Source: Gluconobacter cadivus (lineage in GTDB: Bacteria > Pseudomonadota > Alphaproteobacteria > Acetobacterales > Acetobacteraceae). From it: a stretch of DNA of 64,000 nucleotides. Below are positions 51,121 to 59,246 of the stretch, one piece after another (the first letter of the stretch is position 1; every line of letters begins with the position of its first letter). A program made the translations under genes and the position numbers. Under the pieces are notes generated by a model that saw nothing but the letters and a program-made list of their open reading frames with translations, was not told where the DNA came from and made no database searches. The stretch covers positions 1 through 64,000 of the forward strand of contig NZ_JABCQI010000007.1 in the NCBI RefSeq assembly GCF_015244745.1. The letters are read 5' to 3'.

Positions 51121-54009
51121 ATGACCGCCAGACTGTCCCTGAAGTCTTATTTCCTGTCTTTTGCGGCCCTGTCATCGGGCGCAACATTCCTCATGCAGCA
51201 GCAGGCTTACGCTGCCGCAACAGTCTCCAAGCCTGCGGATACCAAGCACGCATCTTTGCAGCCTTCGAAACCCACCGCAAATCACAAAAAGACACAAAAA
51301 CAGACTGACTCCAACCGGGAAGTCATTACTGTTACGGGCAGTCACATCGCGAACTCGCACATCAAATCCCCGACCCCCATCAGCTCCCTCAACCAGCAGG
51401 AAATCCTGAACCAGGCGCCGAGCAACAACCTCGCCGATCTGATCAACCAGATGCCACAGTTCGCGGGCAGCCAGACGCCCCAGAACTCTGCCTACTCCCT
51501 CAGTGACGGCACAGCCGGCATCAATGCGCTCAATCTGCGCAACCTCGGCCCCGTCCGCTCCCTCGTGCTGATGGACGGCCGACGGATCACGCCTTCCGCC
51601 ATCACCGGCATCGTCGACATCAACACAATCCCCCAGCAGCTGGTCAAACGCGTGGACGTCGTGACGGGGGGTGCGTCCGCGCAGTACGGCTCCGATGCCG
51701 TTGCAGGTGTCACAAACTTCGTACTCGACAAAACCTATACGGGCCTGAAAGTCAGCGCGGATTCCGGCATTTCAGATTATGGCGACGGTGAGAACGAACA
51801 CGCTGCCATTGCCGGAGGCTTCGGCTTCGCGCATGGTAAGGGCCACGTCCTGCTCAGCGGCGACATCGCCCATCAGGACGGCATTTTCCACGTCTCCCGC
51901 AGTTGGAACGTGAACGGCAGCCGCATCGTCGCCAATCCCGACTATGTCGCAGGAAACGGCCAGCCCTATTACCTCCGCGTCGGTGATGCAGGCACCAACA
52001 ACGTCATGCCCGGCGGCATCATCAACGCCTCCACGGGCGGCGTGGCCAACTCCCTGCGCGGGATCTATTTCGGCCCCGGCGGCAGCGTCAATCACTACAA
52101 CTACGGCTCGTTCTCAACGTCCAGCGTCTCGGTCGGCGGCGACCAGAACCTTGCCAACAACAACAAGAACATCGGTCTGGAGCCCCAGAGCGACCGCAAA
52201 AACCTCTTCGGACGCCTGAGCTATGACGTCGCGCCCTGGATGACCCTGTATGCGGAAGGCGCCTATAATGAGAGCGAATACGTCTACAATTCCGGCCCCC
52301 AGTATATCAGTTCGGTGTCCCTGAAAGGGACCAACCCCTATCTTGTCGATGCGCTCGGCGCGGCAGCCCTTCAGAACGTCTCGAATGTCACCGTCGGCAC
52401 GACCGCGCTCGACATGCCCTATCGCCGGACTGACAACACGCGCAACGTCCAGCGCTACACCTTCGGCGGCGAAGGCAATTTCGAGATGTTCGGCAAACGC
52501 GCGTCGTGGAGCGCTTACGGACAGTATGGCGTCACCCATACGCACGAGCAGATCTATAACGTCATGAACACGGCAAAAATCGCCAATGCGACCGATGCCG
52601 TGCGCAACTCCGCCGGACAGATTGTCTGCCGCTCGTCCCTGACCAATCCGGGCAATGGCTGCTCCCCCATCGACTGGCTGGGAACGGGCGTCATGTCTTC
52701 CTCATCCATCGGATACGTCCTCGACGCCCCGTGGCGCGACCAGCGGTTTCAGGAAATCGTCTCGGGCGTGAACCTCTCCACGATCCCGTTCGCAACATGG
52801 GCGGGCGACGTGAACGTAGCCGTCGGCGGCGAATATCGTGACGAACGCTCTTCAGGATATGTGCCGACCGAATACCAATCAGGCTGGTCCGTCGGGAATT
52901 ACCGCCCGACCTTCGGCCATTACAGCGTCAAGGAAGCCTATCTCGAAACCGCCGTCCCGCTGGCTAAAGGCCTGTCCTTTAACGGCGCCGTCCGCGGTAC
53001 GGACTATTCGACCTCCGGCTATGTCACGACATGGAAGATCGGCGGCACCTGGCAGCCCATCAGAGACGTCCTGTTCCGCGCCACGCAGTCCCACGACATC
53101 CGCGCGCCCAACATCAACGAACTCTACAATGCCGGAACATCTCAGACGACGACCGTGCTCAATCCGGAAACGGGCCTGACGAACACCGTTCTCGCCACCA
53201 CGACGGGCAACACCAGACTGCGCCCCGAGACGGCCAATACGACCGTCGTTGGCGCTGTCATCACGCCGCGATACGTGCCCGGTATGGCCATCTCGGTCGA
53301 CTGGTTCCACACCAAGATCAAGAACGCGATCCAGCAGTTCTATCCGCAGTCCATCATTAACGAATGTTATTCGGGCTACACCACGTTCTGTTCGGCCATC
53401 CGTCCCGACCCGACAGGCACGCGCGATCTCCTGATCAACGCCTCACCGTTTAACTTCGCCAAGCTCGAAACCAGCGGCATCGACATCGACGCGTCCTACA
53501 CCTTCCCGCTCCGCCGCCTGCTGCGCGACGCTGGCGGCAAGATCACCATCCATGGTCAGGCCACGAACTACCTGAAATATGTCTCGGACTCCGGCGTGGG
53601 CTATACGGTCGACACATCGGGCGACATCTCTTCCGGCCCGCCGCGCTGGATCTACCGTTTTTCTGCCACCTACAGCACAGACCGGTACAGCCTCACGGCC
53701 ATCGCCCACGGCATCAGCGCAGGCAACTATTCCAACAGCTACATCCAGTGCTCTGGCACATGCCCGGCGTATAACGCCAACTATCCCACGATCAACAACA
53801 ACCGCGTCACGGGCATTTTCTACTTCGACATGAACGCGACCTATAATCTGCCCGTCGAGAAAATCGGCAAGATGCAGATCTTCCTGACCGTCACCAACCT
53901 CGCCAACACGTCCCCGATCCTGCTGCCGGAAGGCGGGCTCGAAGCCGACGAAACCTACAGCAACCTGCTGGGCCGGGCCTATCGCGGCGGTATCCGCATG
54001 GAGTTCTGA
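51121..54009 (+). CDS. TonB-dependent receptor of the D-amino acid/muropeptide locus
   Basis: 962 residues with a signal peptide (cleavage near A-Y-A near 32) and AAGGA upstream of the ATG. The TonB box region is R-E-V-I-T-V-T-G-S. The plug has N-L-R-N-L-G and Y-G-S-D-A-V-A-G-V-T-N-F-V, and the barrel ends R-G-G-I-R-M-E-F. It belongs to the large N-L-R-x-L-G class that imports sugars and peptides in oligotrophic bacteria, not a typical siderophore receptor. With peptidases, a muramidase and DadA on both sides, peptide or muropeptide import is the best guess. Confidence 0.9.
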   Translation: MTARLSLKSYFLSFAALSSGATFLMQQQAYAAATVSKPADTKHASLQPSKPTANHKKTQKQTDSNREVITVTGSHIANSHIKSPTPISSLNQQEILNQAPSNNLADLINQMPQFAGSQTPQNSAYSLSDGTAGINALNLRNLGPVRSLVLMDGRRITPSAITGIVDINTIPQQLVKRVDVVTGGASAQYGSDAVAGVTNFVLDKTYTGLKVSADSGISDYGDGENEHAAIAGGFGFAHGKGHVLLSGDIAHQDGIFHVSRSWNVNGSRIVANPDYVAGNGQPYYLRVGDAGTNNVMPGGIINASTGGVANSLRGIYFGPGGSVNHYNYGSFSTSSVSVGGDQNLANNNKNIGLEPQSDRKNLFGRLSYDVAPWMTLYAEGAYNESEYVYNSGPQYISSVSLKGTNPYLVDALGAAALQNVSNVTVGTTALDMPYRRTDNTRNVQRYTFGGEGNFEMFGKRASWSAYGQYGVTHTHEQIYNVMNTAKIANATDAVRNSAGQIVCRSSLTNPGNGCSPIDWLGTGVMSSSSIGYVLDAPWRDQRFQEIVSGVNLSTIPFATWAGDVNVAVGGEYRDERSSGYVPTEYQSGWSVGNYRPTFGHYSVKEAYLETAVPLAKGLSFNGAVRGTDYSTSGYVTTWKIGGTWQPIRDVLFRATQSHDIRAPNINELYNAGTSQTTTVLNPETGLTNTVLATTTGNTRLRPETANTTVVGAVITPRYVPGMAISVDWFHTKIKNAIQQFYPQSIINECYSGYTTFCSAIRPDPTGTRDLLINASPFNFAKLETSGIDIDASYTFPLRRLLRDAGGKITIHGQATNYLKYVSDSGVGYTVDTSGDISSGPPRWIYRFSATYSTDRYSLTAIAHGISAGNYSNSYIQCSGTCPAYNANYPTINNNRVTGIFYFDMNATYNLPVEKIGKMQIFLTVTNLANTSPILLPEGGLEADETYSNLLGRAYRGGIRMEF

Positions 54010-54038
54010 GCCGGGCCTGCCAGACCTGACCTGCCTAC

Positions 54039-54080
54039 GAGGCTGCCTGTCCGACCTGCGGGGGCAGCCTCTGTCTTTTC
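54039..54080 (+). terminator. Terminator-like hairpin between the TBDR and the DD-peptidase gene
   Basis: GAGGCTGCC (54039-54047) and GGCAGCCTC (54063-54071) form a perfect 9-bp GC-rich stem, followed by TGTCTTTTC. It would end or dampen the TBDR transcript; the next gene starts 31 bases later and may depend on read-through. Confidence 0.6.
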
Positions 54081-54111
54081 AGCCTTCAACCCATCTTCAG
54101 TCAGGGCCTTC

Positions 54112-55626
54112 ATGCGTCAGATTTCCAACCACGCTCCGCACCGTTTGCCCCGGCTCTTTCACAAGCTGTTCTCCCGCGCCACTGCCGGACTGCCTGTCCT
54201 CCTGAGTGCCTGCGCCGTCCAGAGCACCCCGCCCCCTCTCGGACCGCACGCCCTTGCGAAGCAACTCGCTCCCATCCTGCAATCCTCGCAGGATCAGGGC
54301 GTCCGATGGGGCATCGTCATTGCCACCCAGGACGGAAAAATCCTGTTCTCCCGCAACCCCAGCGGACGCTTCATCCCGGCATCGAACACCAAACTGTTCA
54401 CCACAGCCGCCGCCATGGCCGAGCTTGCAGAACTGGACCATGAAGCCACCGCACACCCCACGACGCTCCTGCTCGCCCTCCGCCAACACGGAGCACCGGA
54501 CCTCATCCTGCGCGGCTCGGGTGATGCCGTCCTATCCGATGACGCTGCCTGCAAAACCGACTGCCTGAAAACACTGGCGGATGCCGTCTCCGCCAAGGGC
54601 CTCAGACATATCCACGCCATCATCGCTGACGATCGGCTTTTTACGGACGAACGCTGGGGCGACGGATGGAGCTGGAACAACCTCCCAACCCAGTGGGGCA
54701 CCGCCGTGTCGGCCCTGACGCTGAACGACAATACCGCCGCACTGACTATCCAGCCCGGAGCCCATCCCGGCGACCGCCCAACCGCCCACTGGTCGGCACC
54801 CGACGAAGGCCTGTCCCTGCTCAATCAGGCTTTGACGGTCGCGGACGGAAAACCTGAACTGAGTTTTGAAAAGAAGCCCGGCGATAACCGCGTCGTCCTG
54901 AGCGGCACACTCCCGCTCACTGCTCCCGCCCAGACACTGAAAATCGGTCTGGACGATCCAGCCCTCTCAACTGCCCGTCACTTCAAATCCCTGCTGCGTG
55001 ACGCAGGCATCCGGGTGCAGACGATGCAAGTCCGACACCGTCTGACGAAAATCACCCCTGATACGCCCACACCAGACGCAAGTATCCTCGCCACCCTGCC
55101 CGCTCCGGATCTGAAAGACGATATCCGTCACCTGCTCAAAGTCAGCCAGAACCTCCATGCCGAGCTTCTGCTGCGCCGTCTGGCGCTCGTGCATGGAAAC
55201 GGTTCGGTCGCGGACGGCCTCGCAGAACGCAGCCGGGTGCTGGCCGCGCTGGGCCTGTCTGCCGCAGGCGTCGCGCTTTATGACGGCTCGGGAATGTCCC
55301 CCTACAATCGCGTCACGCCACAGAGTGTCATTCACCTCCTGCGTCTCGCGGAGCTTCAGCCTTGGGGCGCAGACTGGCGCGACGACCTTCCTCTCGCAGC
55401 GCAGGACGGAACACTGGCACACCGCTTCATCGGCACCCCCGTCGCGAACCACCTGTACGCAAAAACCGGCACACTCGCCGCCACGCATTCTCTGTCCGGC
55501 TATCTACACACCACGCACGGCCAGACCCTCCTGATCGCCATTTTCGCAAACGATATCCCGGACGACCTGCCGCATCCGACCAAAATCATGGATGATCTCG
55601 TCACCGCCGTCGCCAAAGCCGAATAG
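54112..55626 (+). CDS. dacB: PBP4-type D-alanyl-D-alanine carboxypeptidase/endopeptidase, lipoprotein
   Basis: 504 residues of the peptidase S13 family. The motifs are all present: S91-N-T-K94, S-Q-N in K-V-S-Q-N-L-H-A-E near 344, and K-T-G in Y-A-K-T-G-T-L near 453. A lipobox L-L-S-A-C34 indicates anchoring to a membrane, which is not usual for DacB. The enzyme removes terminal D-Ala and cuts D-Ala-mDAP crosslinks. Beside a muramidase and DadA it could supply D-Ala from peptidoglycan pieces instead of only tailoring the cell wall. Confidence 0.88.
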   Translation: MRQISNHAPHRLPRLFHKLFSRATAGLPVLLSACAVQSTPPPLGPHALAKQLAPILQSSQDQGVRWGIVIATQDGKILFSRNPSGRFIPASNTKLFTTAAAMAELAELDHEATAHPTTLLLALRQHGAPDLILRGSGDAVLSDDAACKTDCLKTLADAVSAKGLRHIHAIIADDRLFTDERWGDGWSWNNLPTQWGTAVSALTLNDNTAALTIQPGAHPGDRPTAHWSAPDEGLSLLNQALTVADGKPELSFEKKPGDNRVVLSGTLPLTAPAQTLKIGLDDPALSTARHFKSLLRDAGIRVQTMQVRHRLTKITPDTPTPDASILATLPAPDLKDDIRHLLKVSQNLHAELLLRRLALVHGNGSVADGLAERSRVLAALGLSAAGVALYDGSGMSPYNRVTPQSVIHLLRLAELQPWGADWRDDLPLAAQDGTLAHRFIGTPVANHLYAKTGTLAATHSLSGYLHTTHGQTLLIAIFANDIPDDLPHPTKIMDDLVTAVAKAE

Positions 55627-55650
55627 CGGAAGACCCGGAGCCCGTCTCAC

Positions 55651-56949
55651 ATGCCTCACCCTGCTTCCGCAACAGCCACACCAAAAACGCCCCTCAGCCG
55701 CCGCACCTTCATGGGCCTGTGCGCGGGAACTGCGGCCACATCATGGGCAACCGCTTCGGGGCTGGCCGCCGGATCCCTCTCCCCTGCCAAAGTCCGAACC
55801 GGCTACGACGTTCTCGAAGCCGACCACTATCAGGCCCTCAAAGGCCGAAAACTGGGCCTGATCGCCAACCCCACAAGCGTGGACCGCCATCTGCGCCATA
55901 TCGCGGACCGTCTGCACGCCGCCCCGGGCGTCAACCTGAAAGCCATTTTCGGACCGGAACACGGATTCCGCGGATCGGCGCAGGCGGGTCATGCCGAAAC
56001 AAAAAGCATCGACCCCCGCACGGGCATCCCCGTCTATGACATGTACACGCTCTCCGGCCCGAAGCTGGATGCGCTCCTGAAATCGGCAGATATCGACCTT
56101 CTCGTCTTCGACATTCAGGATATCGGCGCCCGGTTCTACACCTATATCTGGTCCATGTTCGACGCCCTCGCCGCCTGCGCCCGCTGCGGCATCGCGTTCA
56201 TGGTACTGGACAGACCCAACCCCATCACGGGCCTGCACCCTAGCGGCCCCACTCTCGACCCGGCCTTTTCTTCATTCGTGGGCAGGGTTCCGCTTCTTCT
56301 GCGACACGGCATGACCGTAGGCGAACTCGCACGCCTGTTCAACAGCCAGTTCGTGCCCCAACAGGCAGGACGCGCCGCCCAACTCAACGTCATCCCCATG
56401 ACCGGCTGGCGGCGGGATCTGTATCTGGACGAAACCGACCTCGTCTGGGTGCCTCCAAGCCCCAACATGCCCGACATCACCACAGCCCTCGCCTATCCGG
56501 GGACCTGCCTGTTCGAAGGCACAACCCTCTCTGTCGGCCGCGGGACGGCATCGCCCTTCCTCACACTCGGCGCGCCCGATCTGGACGCGACCCGTTGGGT
56601 GGACAGCCTCAACGACGCCGCCCTGCCGGGATGCCTGTTCCGCGAAGACTGGTTCACACCCACCGCAGACGTCGCGAAAGAGCAGCTATGCCACGGGCTT
56701 CAGCTCGCCATCACGGAGCGCAGATCCTTCGATCCATTGCTGACAGGCGTAACCCTGCTTCAGAGCGCCCTCAAAATATCCGACCGCCCGATCTGGAGAA
56801 AATCCGGCGCAACCTTTGACATTCTCGCCGGCAGCAGCACCCTCCGCCAGCAGCTTTCCCAAAACCTGTCAGTCACCGAAATCATGGCAGGCTGGAAACC
56901 TGAGGAAGCGGCCTTCACTCAGAAACGCCGCCCTTTCCTGCTCTACTAA
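55651..56949 (+). CDS. namZ: NamZ-type exo-beta-N-acetylmuramidase (DUF1343, GH171)
   Basis: 432 residues, near the usual ~400 plus an export signal. The signal S-R-R-T-F-M-G-L-C looks Tat-type. The DUF1343 pattern is clear: G-L-I-A-N-P-T-S-V-D near residue 70, F-G-P-E-H-G-F-R-G near 107, D-I-Q-D-I-G-A-R-F-Y-T-Y near 152, and V-P-P-S-P-N-M-P near 270. NamZ of Bacillus releases terminal MurNAc from peptidoglycan chains. It follows the DD-peptidase gene by 24 bases. No NagZ, AmiD or MurQ gene is in the window, so later sugar steps must lie elsewhere. Confidence 0.87.
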   Translation: MPHPASATATPKTPLSRRTFMGLCAGTAATSWATASGLAAGSLSPAKVRTGYDVLEADHYQALKGRKLGLIANPTSVDRHLRHIADRLHAAPGVNLKAIFGPEHGFRGSAQAGHAETKSIDPRTGIPVYDMYTLSGPKLDALLKSADIDLLVFDIQDIGARFYTYIWSMFDALAACARCGIAFMVLDRPNPITGLHPSGPTLDPAFSSFVGRVPLLLRHGMTVGELARLFNSQFVPQQAGRAAQLNVIPMTGWRRDLYLDETDLVWVPPSPNMPDITTALAYPGTCLFEGTTLSVGRGTASPFLTLGAPDLDATRWVDSLNDAALPGCLFREDWFTPTADVAKEQLCHGLQLAITERRSFDPLLTGVTLLQSALKISDRPIWRKSGATFDILAGSSTLRQQLSQNLSVTEIMAGWKPEEAAFTQKRRPFLLY

Positions 56950-57060
56950 AACTATAGGGTTTCTCATTTTTCAGATTCAGACAGTGTTGATCTGAGGTAA
57001 AAATCTGCTTCAGTCTTGGAAAAGACCTTAAACTGCTCATCACACGCGATCGATAGTCAC

Positions 57061-58314
57061 CTATGTCCAATGATTTGTAAGAAATAAAATCCAACCGGCC
57101 GCCATGAGCATACAGGCCACAGAGATGGGTGCTCCGACACGCGAAAAAGTTGCGAAAGAAATTTTTACACCGCAACGAGCTGCCTGTTCGACAACGATAA
57201 TACCAGCAAGACTACCGAAAATTATCAGGTTACTAAAGAACCCTGTTCCCAGCGCCAGGGCTGCCCCTATAGCATTGACATTTGTACCCGGACTTAAAAA
57301 TGGGACCAGCAACATAACAGTCGGATTATTCCCGATAATGTTGCTCAAGGTCGCACTTGTTAAGAACAGGGACAAAGGATTGTTTAAATCAATTCCATAC
57401 CTATGAAGATCATGCAAAATATTTTGAGGCAAACCTGTCTTCGACAGGGCCGCATTCACGATGAACAGGCCCGATATCAGCAATAAAAGATTTGCATCCA
57501 CTCGCCGCAAAACATCGCTTGATGATATTTTTCGATTCAACAATAGAATTGCGGCGGCTGTCAGTGCCACCAGTTCTTTTGGCCAAGCATCCAGAACAAA
57601 TGCAATAATGACAGCAATGGTGATAAAAATTGCCTTACAGGTTTCAGGGATATTCAAGGAATTTGGGGTTATTTTGTCCGTATCTTCCCCTTCCGAAACC
57701 CTTGCATGATCTAAAGTCCATTTGCCCCGATACATCCAGGCAACAATGCCCCATACAATTGGAAGGGATAACAAGGCCGGTATTCCAGCTACGGATAAGA
57801 AGCCTGTAAATGAAATCCCCAACTCCTGGGCCGCAATCATGTTCTGGGGGCTTCCAATTAAAGTCCCGGCCGATCCGGTGTTGGCTGCAAAGCAGAAAGC
57901 CAGCAGAAACGGAACCGGATTAAGACCACGCGCCAGGGTAACGGATACCAGAAGAGGCGTCATGGCGACGACCACGACATCATTTGTCAGCAGTGCAGAG
58001 AGGCCCCCAGACACAGCAACGAAAACGGCCAGAAGTGCTACGGGGCCAACAGAAAGCGTTGCAACTTTGCGTGCCGCCCATTCATAAAAACCTGATTCAG
58101 CAAATGCGCCCGAAACGACCATCAGGCCGAACAGCATTCCGATCGTTCGATAGTCGACTGCCACCCATGCAGCCTTGGCCCCGATGCTGCCAACGGCCAT
58201 CATCGCCATGGCACCAATCATGGCCGCGCCCGTACGATCGACTTTGAAGCCGGGCAACTTGCCCAGCCCCATCGCCAGATAAACCATCAGAAAAATAAAA
58301 AGTGTTATATTCAT
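57061..58314 (-). CDS. SLC13/ArsB-type anion permease
   Basis: 417 residues with about 10-11 hydrophobic segments. The T-N-D-V-V-V-V-A-M-T-P near residue 110 and N-T-G-S-A-G-T-L-I-G-S-P-Q-N near 145 are the re-entrant hairpin motifs of the divalent anion/citrate and arsenite/Na+:H+ (NhaD, ArsB) carrier superfamily. A second S-N-I-I-G-N-N-P-T-V hairpin is near 330. The substrate is probably an anion such as an organic acid or phosphate. The ribosome binding site is poor. It is third in an operon after PPK2 and the proton ATPase. Codons are visibly AT-richer than in genes to the left. Confidence 0.78.
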   Translation of the reverse strand: MNITLFIFLMVYLAMGLGKLPGFKVDRTGAAMIGAMAMMAVGSIGAKAAWVAVDYRTIGMLFGLMVVSGAFAESGFYEWAARKVATLSVGPVALLAVFVAVSGGLSALLTNDVVVVAMTPLLVSVTLARGLNPVPFLLAFCFAANTGSAGTLIGSPQNMIAAQELGISFTGFLSVAGIPALLSLPIVWGIVAWMYRGKWTLDHARVSEGEDTDKITPNSLNIPETCKAIFITIAVIIAFVLDAWPKELVALTAAAILLLNRKISSSDVLRRVDANLLLLISGLFIVNAALSKTGLPQNILHDLHRYGIDLNNPLSLFLTSATLSNIIGNNPTVMLLVPFLSPGTNVNAIGAALALGTGFFSNLIIFGSLAGIIVVEQAARCGVKISFATFSRVGAPISVACMLMAAGWILFLTNHWT

Positions 58315-58381
58315 AAACTATACCAGCCCAGACATCGGAAACATCAAAACTCAATTTTGAAGACCACTCCTGAGCAGCCGA

Positions 58382-59218
58382 TTAAATGTTTTCTTTTTTT
58401 GCCTGATGATATTCTTTTCTGATTTCCTCAATATCAACGGTCGGTTCAGGAAAACGCAGGTCCATATCCTGAAGGGTTTTCCAGATGATATTGGATACAG
58501 CCAGGTTCCTGAACCATTTGTTATTCGACGGAATAATGTACCAAGGTGCATGTTTTGTAGAACATTTTTCCATCATGTCCTGATAGGCGGCAGTATACTT
58601 ATCCCAGTATTCCCGTTCCTTATAATCAGCATCGCTGATTTTCCACTGCCGGACCGGATCGTCCAGGCGTTGACGAAAGCGTTCCAGCTGCTCTTCCGGC
58701 GTAATATATAGGAAGAACTTCAGGATGGTCACATTGTTCGCAACCAGCATTTTTTCAAAATCATTGATAAGATCGTATCGATTTGACCAGATTTTTTTGG
58801 GAACCAGATCATGTACTCTCGTCACAAGAACATCTTCGTAATGCGATCTGTTAAAGACACTGACCTGTCCGCGAGCAGGTGTATGGGGATGAACGCGCCA
58901 TAGAAAGTCGTGAAGCTTTTCTTCTTCTGTTGGCTGTTTAAAACCATGCACGGATGTTCCCTGAGGGTTCATCGCTTTCATGACGTGCCAGCAGGTTCCG
59001 TCTTTTCCGGCAGCATCAATGCCCTGAAGAACAATCAAAAGAGCATGTTTCTTTTCAGCGTATAATTTTTGCTGATACGCACTGACAAGTGCCTGATGTT
59101 CTTCAATATCCTTATCGGCGTCATGCTCTGTTTTGTAATGCGCGTGATAAGATGCGTTGACATCCTTAAGTCGCACTGCAGTTTTCGGCTTAACAATTAA
59201 TTTACGACGCAAATCCAT
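58382..59218 (-). CDS. ppk2: Polyphosphate kinase 2 family, class III-like
   Basis: 278 residues, a single PPK2 domain. Walker A is G-I-D-A-A-G-K-D-G-T near residue 67, the lid G-F-K-Q-P-T-E-E-E is near 95, and Walker B F-N-R-S-H-Y-E-D-V-L is near 122. This spacing and the H-D-F-L-W-R-V-H block match class III PPK2s, which use polyphosphate to phosphorylate both AMP and ADP. AAGGA is 8 bases before the ATG. It starts 28 bases after the proton ATPase gene and could regenerate its ATP. Confidence 0.87.
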   Translation of the reverse strand: MDLRRKLIVKPKTAVRLKDVNASYHAHYKTEHDADKDIEEHQALVSAYQQKLYAEKKHALLIVLQGIDAAGKDGTCWHVMKAMNPQGTSVHGFKQPTEEEKLHDFLWRVHPHTPARGQVSVFNRSHYEDVLVTRVHDLVPKKIWSNRYDLINDFEKMLVANNVTILKFFLYITPEEQLERFRQRLDDPVRQWKISDADYKEREYWDKYTAAYQDMMEKCSTKHAPWYIIPSNNKWFRNLAVSNIIWKTLQDMDLRFPEPTVDIEEIRKEYHQAKKENI

Positions 59219-59246
59219 AACAATAATCCTTTTTTGAAATCAAAAA

